Assembly: GCA_023391815.1 (NCBI GenBank)
Contig: JAEWAF010000115.1
Coordinates: 1-31,739 of the forward strand
Reading direction: 5' to 3'
Source: Pseudomonadota bacterium
Lineage (GTDB): Bacteria > Pseudomonadota > Gammaproteobacteria > Steroidobacterales > Steroidobacteraceae
DNA length: 31,739 nt
Both the position numbers and the translations under genes were made by a program. The notes beneath the pieces were generated by a model, which was not told where the DNA came from, made no database searches, and saw only the letters and a list, made by a program, of their open reading frames with translations. Positions 16,449 to 22,802 of the stretch are shown here, piece by piece; the first letter of the stretch is position 1; each line of letters begins with the position of its first letter.

Positions 16449-17264
16449 TTACACCGAGATCGGCGTATCCGGCGAAATGCCCGCGACCTCGTATCCTCGC
16501 TTGAAGTCACGCACGTGCTTCGACATCCACTTTCTCGCCTCGTCCGCATTCTTGTCGCGCACGGCGACGATGATGCGTTTCTGGGCGTCTGTGATACGCG
16601 TGCGGGCCTGAGGAACGCTATCGATCATCCGGGCAAGCGAGGGGGCCAGGGCTTGCGCCAGCGACTGTTTCGCGAGCACCAGCACCTGATTGCGAGACGC
16701 GGCGCCCAACTGCTCGAAGAAGGTCGCGACGATATTCACGGCATCGGGATCGCCTTCCGGTGAATCGCGAAAGGCTTCGCTCGTCTGAGTGAGCGCGACC
16801 AGATCCGCCTGAGTTCGGCGAATCGCGGCGAGCGCGGCGACCTCGGGCTCGATCACCATCATCGCTTCCCAAACATTCTCGAACGACACCTCGTGCAGCA
16901 CCAGCGCATGGCGCATCCCGGAAGCGACCTTCGCGGCTTCCGGACGGCTGACGATCATCCGCTTGGCGCCCGGCGGGCGGGCGACGAGCCCGGCACTTTC
17001 CAGCTGTCTCAGCGCTTCTCTTACCGTGGACCGATGCACGCGAAACTGCTGGGCGAGCTCGAGCTCCGCCGGCAACACATCGCCATCGCGCAGAGCGCGC
17101 GACAGGATTTTATGTTCGATAGCCGAGGAAACTTTGGTGTATGCGGGCGCGCGTTCGACCGGGTCGAACAGCGCAACCGTGTCGGTGGATTCAGTCGCGG
17201 CCGGTGCGGCAGTTCCTGCGCGACGCGGCTTGGCGGTGGATAGCGTCTTTTTTTTCATGACCAT
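16449..17264 (-). CDS. GntR family (FadR subfamily) transcriptional regulator
   Basis: A 271-residue regulator. A low-complexity basic/Ala-Thr N-terminal tail (1-35) precedes the winged helix-turn-helix (about 38-108), with the GntR signature LPAELELAQQFRVHRSTVREALRQLESAGLV. The C-terminal part (about 115-260) is FCD/FadR-like, with EVSFENVWEAMMVIEPEVAALAA. The usual FCD metal ligands seem absent: the common DxxFHxxLAxAxxN reads NIVATFFEQLGAASRN, and the later EH motif reads AQKRII. Effector binding may therefore be metal-independent, perhaps acyl-CoA as in FadR. Two in-frame ATGs (17264, 17258) are possible. It is divergent from the isovaleryl-CoA dehydrogenase gene with a palindrome in that promoter, and most likely represses the acyl-CoA run. 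It could also affect the alpha-2-macroglobulin operon downstream. Confidence 0.85.
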   Translation of the reverse strand: MVMKKKTLSTAKPRRAGTAAPAATESTDTVALFDPVERAPAYTKVSSAIEHKILSRALRDGDVLPAELELAQQFRVHRSTVREALRQLESAGLVARPPGAKRMIVSRPEAAKVASGMRHALVLHEVSFENVWEAMMVIEPEVAALAAIRRTQADLVALTQTSEAFRDSPEGDPDAVNIVATFFEQLGAASRNQVLVLAKQSLAQALAPSLARMIDSVPQARTRITDAQKRIIVAVRDKNADEARKWMSKHVRDFKRGYEVAGISPDTPISV

Positions 17265-17287
17265 GGTGGCGGGCGCGAACGGGGTTA

Positions 17288-17315
17288 TTGACTAAAAGAC
17301 GGACTGTCGGACAAT
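17288..17315 (+). promoter_or_regulatory. Promoter of the acyl-CoA catabolic gene run
   Basis: TTGACT (17288-17293) and GACAAT (17310-17315) are separated by 16 bp and match sigma-70 hexamers at 5/6 and 4/6 positions. This places the transcript start near 17322, about 50 nt before the GTG at 17374. Confidence 0.6.
17305..17313. promoter_or_regulatory. Candidate GntR/FadR-type operator overlapping the -10 box
   Basis: TGTCGGACA is a perfect palindrome around a central G. With flanks it reads CTGTCGGACAA, one mismatch from the FadR-subfamily pattern TNGTNNNACNA. It overlaps the predicted -10 hexamer, the right place for repression by the divergent GntR-type protein. Binding is inferred. Confidence 0.5.
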
Positions 17316-17373
17316 AGGGCAATTCGGGAGCCGGCGCCATCCGCCGGACCAGCACACATGACCGGGGGCCGCC

Positions 17374-18531
17374 GTGGAAGATTTCGATTTCGGATTGGGT
17401 GAAGATCTGGACGCATTGCGTGCCACGGTAGCGAAGTTTGCGAGCGAACGCATCGCTCCGCTCGCCGCCGACATCGATCGCGAGAACAAATTCCCGCGCC
17501 AGCTGTGGCCGGAGCTGGGCGAGCTGGGTCTGCTCGGCATCACCGTCGAGGACGAATACGGCGGCAGCGGCCTGGGCTACCTCGCCCACGTCATCGCGAT
17601 GGAAGAAATCAGCCGCGCCTCGGCGTCGGTGGGCCTGTCGTATGGCGCGCATTCGAATCTGTGCGTCAATCAGCTGCGCCGTTGGGGTACGCCCGCACAG
17701 AAAGAGCGTTACCTGCCCCGCCTGATCTCCGGCGAGCACCTGGGCGCGCTGGCAATGAGCGAGCCGGGCGCCGGCTCCGACGTGGTCGGCATGGGCACGC
17801 GCGCCGTGAAGAAGGGCGACAAGTACGTTCTGAACGGCAACAAGATGTGGATCACCAACGGCCCGACCGCCGACACGCTGGTCGTCTACGCGACGCTCGA
17901 TCCGGAGCTCGGTGCCCGAGGCATCACGGCGTTCATCATCGAGCGCGGCATGAAAGGGTTCTCCAGCGCTCAGAAGCTGGACAAGCTCGGTATGCGCGGC
18001 TCCGATACCTGCGAGCTGGTGTTCCAGGACTGTGAAGTGCCCGCCGAAAACGTGCTGCATCAGGAAGGTAAAGGCGTGCAGGTGTTGATGAGCGGTCTGG
18101 ATTACGAACGGGTGGTGCTGGCCGGTGGCCCGCTCGGCATCATGCGTGCTTGCATGGATGTTGTCATTCCCTACGTGCACGAGCGTCGTCAGTTCGGACG
18201 AGCCATCGGCACCTTCCAGCTCATGCAGGGCAAGGTCGCCGATATGTACACGACCATGAATGCCTGCCGCGCTTACGTTTATTCCGTGGCCGCTGCCTGC
18301 GATCGTGGCAAGGTGACGCGCTTCGACGCGGCCGGCTGCATTCTGCAGGCCTCCGAGAAAGCGACCTGGATGGCGCTCGAGGCGATTCAATCGCTCGGCG
18401 GCAACGGCTATATCAACGATTACACCACGGGTCGTCTGCTGCGCGACGCGAAGCTGTATGAGATCGGCGCCGGCACCAGCGAAATCCGCCGCATGCTGAT
18501 CGGCCGCGAGATCTTCGAAGCCACTGCCTGA
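17374..18531 (+). CDS. liuA: Acyl-CoA dehydrogenase, most like isovaleryl-CoA dehydrogenase
   Basis: A 385-residue FAD-dependent acyl-CoA dehydrogenase. In leucine breakdown it oxidises isovaleryl-CoA to 3-methylcrotonyl-CoA and passes electrons to ETF. Visible motifs are ALAMSEPGAGSDV and KMWITNGPTAD (FAD binding), GMRGSDTCEL, GLDYERVVLAGGPLG and the C-terminal YEIGAGTSEIRRMLIGRE. The catalytic base should be Glu245 in the DYER segment; isovaleryl-CoA dehydrogenases keep their Glu at this internal position, which is why I prefer this assignment over medium- or short-chain enzymes. Translation begins at GTG 17374 after a GGGGG stretch; the nearby ATG at 17358 is out of frame. It is first in a seven-gene colinear run and divergent from the GntR-type regulator. 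Other branched-chain acyl-CoA substrates are possible. Confidence 0.88.
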   Translation: MEDFDFGLGEDLDALRATVAKFASERIAPLAADIDRENKFPRQLWPELGELGLLGITVEDEYGGSGLGYLAHVIAMEEISRASASVGLSYGAHSNLCVNQLRRWGTPAQKERYLPRLISGEHLGALAMSEPGAGSDVVGMGTRAVKKGDKYVLNGNKMWITNGPTADTLVVYATLDPELGARGITAFIIERGMKGFSSAQKLDKLGMRGSDTCELVFQDCEVPAENVLHQEGKGVQVLMSGLDYERVVLAGGPLGIMRACMDVVIPYVHERRQFGRAIGTFQLMQGKVADMYTTMNACRAYVYSVAAACDRGKVTRFDAAGCILQASEKATWMALEAIQSLGGNGYINDYTTGRLLRDAKLYEIGAGTSEIRRMLIGREIFEATA

Positions 18532-18542
18532 ACCCGGGCCAA

Positions 18543-18575
18543 GGGTCGCATGCAATCATGCATTGCATGCGACCC
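18543..18575. other. Long perfect hairpin between the acyl-CoA dehydrogenase and hydratase genes
   Basis: GGGTCGCATGCAA (18543-18555) and its exact inverted copy TTGCATGCGACCC (18563-18575) give a 13-bp perfect stem with a 7-nt loop. It begins 12 nt after the dehydrogenase stop codon. No T-run follows, so it is unlikely to be a plain intrinsic terminator. It may stabilise the upstream mRNA, attenuate downstream expression, or be a dispersed palindromic repeat. Confidence 0.75.
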
Positions 18576-18625
18576 CTGCCCTGACGTATCTGAGTCGCCC
18601 CCTCTTTGGCGCGAGAGCTCACACC

Positions 18626-19414
18626 ATGTCGACCGTCACCACCAGCATCGATTCCCGAGGCGTCGCGACGCTGACGCTCAATCGCCCGGAAAAGCACAAC
18701 GCGCTCGACGGCGCGACCATGGGCGAAATGTATGAAGCGCTTACCAAGCTGGCCGGCGATTCCAAAGTACGCGTCGTGGTGCTCACGGGCGCGGGCGCCA
18801 GCTTCTGCGCCGGCGCGGACATCGGCCACATGCGCTCGATGTTGAACTTCACCGAAGAACAGAACGTCGCCGACGCGCAGGTGCTCGCAAAACTGCTGCG
18901 CAGACTCGATGAGTTCGAACTGCCGCTCATCGCGCGTGTAAATGGAAACACCTTCGGCGGTGGTGTCGGCCTCGTGGCCTGCGCGGACATCGCGATCGGC
19001 GCGGCCTCGGCCAAATTTGCGTTGACCGAAGTGCGACTGGGCATCGTGCCCGCCGCGATTTCGCCGTATGTGGTCGATGCAATCGGCGCTCGCCAGGCGC
19101 GACGTTTGTTTCTCACTGCGGCACCGTTCACCGCCGCCGAAGCGCAGCAGCTCGGCCTGTTGCATTTCACGACGACACCGGAGCAGCTGGATCAAGTCGT
19201 CAACGAGCAGGTGGATCATTTGCTGCGTGGTGGACCGCACGCCGTGCGTTCGGCAAAACAGTTGGTCAAGCGCGTCGCTCACTTCCACGATCGCGATGTG
19301 CTCGGCGATGAGACAGCGCGGCTCCTGGCGCGCTTGCGTGTGAGCCCGGAAGGCAAGGAAGGTCTGTCCGCGTTCCTGGAACGGCGCAAGGCGGGCTGGA
19401 TTCCCCAGGATTGA
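18626..19414 (+). CDS. Enoyl-CoA hydratase family, most like methylglutaconyl-CoA hydratase
   Basis: A 262-residue crotonase-fold protein that would add water to an unsaturated acyl-CoA. The oxyanion-hole segments are SFCAGADIGHM and GNTFGGGVGL; Glu135 in FALTEVRLGIVPA is the likely general acid/base. The combination FALTEVRLGIVPAAISPYVV, RRLFLTAAPF and the ending GKEGLSAFLERRKAGW is what I recall from LiuC-type methylglutaconyl-CoA hydratases of leucine breakdown, so I favour that role. I chose the ATG at 18626 (MSTVTTSIDSRG) rather than the TTG at 18563, which lies in the hairpin. It is separated from the dehydrogenase gene by 94 bp. The carboxylase that makes its expected substrate is not encoded in this window, so a broader or different substrate is possible. 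Confidence 0.82.
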   Translation: MSTVTTSIDSRGVATLTLNRPEKHNALDGATMGEMYEALTKLAGDSKVRVVVLTGAGASFCAGADIGHMRSMLNFTEEQNVADAQVLAKLLRRLDEFELPLIARVNGNTFGGGVGLVACADIAIGAASAKFALTEVRLGIVPAAISPYVVDAIGARQARRLFLTAAPFTAAEAQQLGLLHFTTTPEQLDQVVNEQVDHLLRGGPHAVRSAKQLVKRVAHFHDRDVLGDETARLLARLRVSPEGKEGLSAFLERRKAGWIPQD

Positions 19415-19546
19415 CTGGCCACCGTTGTCGTCATGAGCCCGACTGGTGGAATCGCCTGCGTGCCTGCATTTGTCGCACTTTACCCCCTTTGTGCAACGCA
19501 AAATACCGAGTAACATCCGACGCCTCGTAGCGGCCGGGGGAGCCCA
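19415..19546. promoter_or_regulatory. Gap before the first short-chain dehydrogenase gene
   Basis: A 132-bp gap, large for an operon interior, so an extra promoter is possible. TTGTGC followed after 16 bp by TAACAT is a weak candidate. A GGGGGAG ribosome binding site (19536-19542) precedes the ATG at 19547. I see no hairpin of note. Confidence 0.25.
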
Positions 19547-20308
19547 ATGCAGCTGGACGGAAAGCTTGTCGCCATCACCGGCAGCGGCCGCGGCATTGGC
19601 CGTGCAATGGCATTGGCATTCGCGCAGAAGCGGGCCGATGTCGCCCTCCTCGACCTGAACGCCGAGGACCTGGAGCAGACCAAAGCGCTCTGCCAAGCGC
19701 AGAGCGTTCGCGCCGTCACCTATCTTTGTAATGTGACTCGCGAGCAGGAAGTCGAAGCCACGCTCGATCAGGTGGTCGCCGACTTCGGCCGACTCGATGT
19801 GATGATCAACAATGCCGGCATCACCAAAGATGCGCTGCTGGTCAAAGCACAAGACGGCAAGGTGGTCGGCAAGATGTCCATGGATCAATGGCGCGCCGTT
19901 GTCGATGTAAATCTCACAGGCGTGTTTCTCGGCGCGCGCGAAGCTGCCGCCCGCATGATTACTTTGGGCAACGGCGGCGTGATCATCAGCACCTCGAGCA
20001 TTTCGCGCGCGGGCAACATGGGCCAGTCGAACTACTCCGCCACCAAGGCCGGCGTCGTTTCGATGAGTGTCGTCTGGGCCAAGGAGCTCGCGCGGTACGG
20101 GATTCGCACCGGCGCGATCGCTCCGGGCTTTACGCGCACCGAAATTCTCGACACGATGAAACCCGAGATGATCGAGCGCGCCGTCAACGCAGTACCGCTG
20201 CGGCGCATGGCGGAACCGGCGGAGATGGCGCACGCCGCCGTCTTCATCGCGGAGAACGATTATTTTTCAGGCCGCGTCATCGAAGTGGACGGCGGTCAGA
20301 GACTTTAA
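19547..20308 (+). CDS. Short-chain dehydrogenase/reductase, FabG-like
   Basis: A 253-residue classical SDR, an NAD(P)-dependent oxidoreductase of a hydroxyl/keto pair. The cofactor motif is GSGRGIGRA near the N-terminus, with LDLN after beta-2 suggesting NAD preference. NNAG follows at about residue 86, with the catalytic serine in ISTSSIS and YSATK for Tyr and Lys. The C-terminus PAEMAHAAVFIAENDYFSGRVIEVDGGQ is typical of 3-oxoacyl reductases. Within this acyl-CoA set it may act as a 3-hydroxyacyl-CoA dehydrogenase or 3-oxoacyl-CoA reductase rather than in fatty-acid synthesis, since no acp or fabD/F is nearby. A strong GGGGGAG site precedes the ATG. The next gene follows after 14 bp, so the two are co-transcribed. 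Confidence 0.85.
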   Translation: MQLDGKLVAITGSGRGIGRAMALAFAQKRADVALLDLNAEDLEQTKALCQAQSVRAVTYLCNVTREQEVEATLDQVVADFGRLDVMINNAGITKDALLVKAQDGKVVGKMSMDQWRAVVDVNLTGVFLGAREAAARMITLGNGGVIISTSSISRAGNMGQSNYSATKAGVVSMSVVWAKELARYGIRTGAIAPGFTRTEILDTMKPEMIERAVNAVPLRRMAEPAEMAHAAVFIAENDYFSGRVIEVDGGQRL

Positions 20309-20322
20309 AGGGGAACTGATCC

Positions 20323-21090
20323 ATGAAGTTGAATGAAGTGCGAGCCGTCATCACCGGCGGCGCCTCGGGCCTCGGTCACGCAGTCGCGCAGCGGCTGGTC
20401 GCGGCCGGTGGCAAAGTCACGTTGCTCGATGTGAACGAAGCAGCCGGCCAAGCCGCTGCGAAAGCGCTCGGCGCGGCGGCGTTCTTTTCAACCGTGGATG
20501 TGACCAACGAAGCCGGCGTCGAAGCCGCGATCGCCAAGGCGAAGAACGACATGGGCGGCTTGAACCTCGCCGTAAACTGCGCCGGCGTGGCCTGGCCGCG
20601 CCGTATCGTCAACAAGGAAGGCCCCATGCCGGGCGATTTCTTCCGCAAGGTGGTCGAGATCAATCTGATCGGCACGCTGCTGGTCGCCAAGTCCGCCGCC
20701 GCCGCCATGAGCGGCAACACGCCGAATGAAGAAGGCGAGCGTGGCGCGATCGTCATGACCGCGTCGGTCGCCGCGTTCGACGGCCAGATCGGACAGGTCG
20801 CCTACTCCGCTTCCAAAGCCGGCGTGGTCGGCATGACGCTGCCCATGGCGCGCGACCTTTCGAGCGCAGGCATTCGCGTCATGACCATCGCTCCGGGCAT
20901 CTTCAAGACGCCGATGATGGCCTCGCTGCCTCAGGAAGCGCAGGACTCGCTCGGTAAGCAGGTGCCGTTCCCGCCGCGCCTCGGCCGCCCCGAGGAATAT
21001 GCCGCGCTGGTCACGCACATTTGCGAGAACACGATGCTGAATGGCGAGGTCATCCGTTTGGACGGTGCGATCCGCATGGCGCCGAAGTAA
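20323..21090 (+). CDS. Short-chain dehydrogenase, 3-hydroxyacyl-CoA dehydrogenase type II (HSD17B10-like)
   Basis: A 255-residue SDR resembling 17-beta-hydroxysteroid dehydrogenase 10, which oxidises 2-methyl-3-hydroxybutyryl-CoA in isoleucine breakdown and other short 3-hydroxyacyl-CoAs. The motifs are TGGASGLGHA for NAD, LLDVNE after beta-2, NCAGVAWPRR, TASVAAFDGQIGQVAYSASK with the catalytic Ser, Tyr and Lys, and APGIFKTPMM. The long insertion after NCAG (NKEGPMPGDFFRKVVEINL) and the ending ENTMLNGEVIRLDGAIRM are the features that recall the HSD10 group. A GGGGAA ribosome binding site precedes the ATG. It is tightly linked to the preceding SDR, and the pair may serve different stereoisomers or chain lengths. 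A sterol or steroid substrate cannot be excluded. Confidence 0.87.
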   Translation: MKLNEVRAVITGGASGLGHAVAQRLVAAGGKVTLLDVNEAAGQAAAKALGAAAFFSTVDVTNEAGVEAAIAKAKNDMGGLNLAVNCAGVAWPRRIVNKEGPMPGDFFRKVVEINLIGTLLVAKSAAAAMSGNTPNEEGERGAIVMTASVAAFDGQIGQVAYSASKAGVVGMTLPMARDLSSAGIRVMTIAPGIFKTPMMASLPQEAQDSLGKQVPFPPRLGRPEEYAALVTHICENTMLNGEVIRLDGAIRMAPK

Positions 21091-21156
21091 TAGCGTCGCT
21101 GCGACAACGACAACAATCGCCCACGCGCGAGCGGACCCAAGCCCACGAGACAAGCC

Positions 21157-22770
21157 ATGACCGAACGTGAAGTAATGGAATATGACGTCGTGATCGTCGG
21201 CGCCGGCCCTTCCGGGCTGGCGTGCGCCATCCGACTCAAACAGCTCAAGCCCGACCTGAACATCTGCGTGCTGGAGAAGGCTTCGGCCGTGGGCGCGCAT
21301 TCGCTGTCGGGTGCGGTGCTGGAATCCGGCCCGCTCGAACAGCTGTTGCCGAACTGGCGCAGCGAGTACACCGGCATGAAAGTGCCGGCGCTCGAAGACG
21401 ACGTGCGCCTGATGACGCGCACCGGCTCCTTCAAGCTGCCGAACTGGGCGGTGAACCTCACGCCCATGAACAATCATGGCAACTTCATCATTTCGCTCGG
21501 CCAGCTGACGCCGTGGATGGCCTCGCAGGCCGAAGCGCTCGGCATCGACATCTTCCCGGGGTTCGCCGCCGCTGAAGCGGTGTTCGACGAGAACGGCGCG
21601 GTCAAAGGCGTTCGCATCGGCGACATGGGCCTGGAGAAGAACGGCGAGCCTGGCCCGAACTACACACCGGGCGTGGAAATCCACGCGGGCACGACCGTGC
21701 TGGCCGAAGGCTCGCGCGGCTCCATCACCAAACAACTCATCGCCAAATACAACTTGCGCGACGGCGTCGACCCGCCGACGTTCGGCTTGGGTTTCAAGGA
21801 ACTGTGGCAGTTGCCGCCGGGCCGCGTGAAGCCGGGTCGCATCGAGCATGCGTTCGGCTGGCCGCTGGATTCCGCGACGTACGGCGGCAGCTTCCTTTAT
21901 CACCTCGACAATGACCGGGTGTATGTCGGTTACGTCGTCGGCCTGAACTACAAGGATCCGCGACTGAAGCCGTTCGAGGCATTCCAGCAGTTCAAGAATC
22001 ATCCTCGGGTCAAGCCGCTGCTCGAAGGCGGCGAGATCCTCGCGGCCGGCGCGCGCACGATCGCGGCTGGCGGTTATCAATCGCTGCCGCGCCTGGACAT
22101 GCCGGGCGCCCTGCTGATCGGCGACTGCGGTGGCACGCTGAACGTATTCAAGATCAAGGGCATTCACCAGGCGATCCGTTCGGGCGCGCTGGCCGCCGAG
22201 CATCTGGCCGAGCAAGGCAAAAGCGCCGGTTTCGATGCACGCTGGCGGAACTCCGACGGTCACCGTGAATTGCATTCGGTGCGCAACTTCAAGCCGGCGT
22301 TCAAGCGCGGGCTGTACTTTGCGATGGTCAATGCCGGTATCGAGTCGCTGTTCAAGGGCAATGTGCCATGGACCCTGCGCAATACCGCGGACTGGTCGGC
22401 ACTGGAGAAGCTGGACGACTATGCGTCACCGGATCGCGGTTGGGGCGATCGCACATTGCCGCCGCGCGACCGTCTGGCGTCGGTGTTTTTCGCCGGCAAC
22501 GTCCATGACGAAGCGCAACCGGTCCACCTGAAGGTGCTGGACACGTCGATCTGCGTGAATCGCTGTACCAAGGAATATGGAAACCCTTGCCAGAACTTCT
22601 GCCCGGCCGGCGTGTATGAAATGGTCGAAGACGGCCAGGGCGGCAGACGCCTGCAGATCAACGCGGCCAACTGCGTTCACTGCAAGGCGTGCGACATCAA
22701 GGATCCGTACGAGATCATCAATTGGACCACCCCGGAAGGCGGCTCCGGTCCGAATTATCAGAACATGTGA
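21157..22770 (+). CDS. Electron transfer flavoprotein:ubiquinone oxidoreductase
   Basis: A 537-residue ETF-QO, the membrane-bound link that takes electrons from ETF (reduced by acyl-CoA dehydrogenases) to quinone. The N-terminal FAD motif is VVIVGAGPSGLACAIRL with LEKASAVGAHSLSG; a central GALLIGDCGGTLNVFKIKG segment closes the flavin site. The C-terminal ferredoxin-like domain supplies the 4Fe-4S ligands: Cys482 in FCPAGVYE, then Cys506, Cys509 and Cys512 in NCVHCKACDIKDP. Length fits the bacterial family. It lies between the SDR pair and the acetoacetyl-CoA synthetase homologue, matching the need of the isovaleryl-CoA dehydrogenase for an electron outlet. The etfA and etfB genes are not in the window. 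The ATG at 21157 has only a weak GAGA site; a second in-frame ATG at 21175 is possible. Confidence 0.96.
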   Translation: MTEREVMEYDVVIVGAGPSGLACAIRLKQLKPDLNICVLEKASAVGAHSLSGAVLESGPLEQLLPNWRSEYTGMKVPALEDDVRLMTRTGSFKLPNWAVNLTPMNNHGNFIISLGQLTPWMASQAEALGIDIFPGFAAAEAVFDENGAVKGVRIGDMGLEKNGEPGPNYTPGVEIHAGTTVLAEGSRGSITKQLIAKYNLRDGVDPPTFGLGFKELWQLPPGRVKPGRIEHAFGWPLDSATYGGSFLYHLDNDRVYVGYVVGLNYKDPRLKPFEAFQQFKNHPRVKPLLEGGEILAAGARTIAAGGYQSLPRLDMPGALLIGDCGGTLNVFKIKGIHQAIRSGALAAEHLAEQGKSAGFDARWRNSDGHRELHSVRNFKPAFKRGLYFAMVNAGIESLFKGNVPWTLRNTADWSALEKLDDYASPDRGWGDRTLPPRDRLASVFFAGNVHDEAQPVHLKVLDTSICVNRCTKEYGNPCQNFCPAGVYEMVEDGQGGRRLQINAANCVHCKACDIKDPYEIINWTTPEGGSGPNYQNM

Positions 22771-22802
22771 TTTGAGCCGCGACTGCGCGGCGGGGCGCTG
22801 AC

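Noticed and set aside
19547..20308. FabG of fatty-acid synthesis
   Set aside because: The neighbours are acyl-CoA degradation genes and none of acpP, fabD or fabF is present, so I kept the broader SDR call.
18413..22275. Long minus-strand frames of about 600 residues opposite the acyl-CoA gene run
   Set aside because: They mirror the codon periodicity of the plus-strand genes, which all carry intact catalytic motifs; a parallel antisense gene set is not credible.
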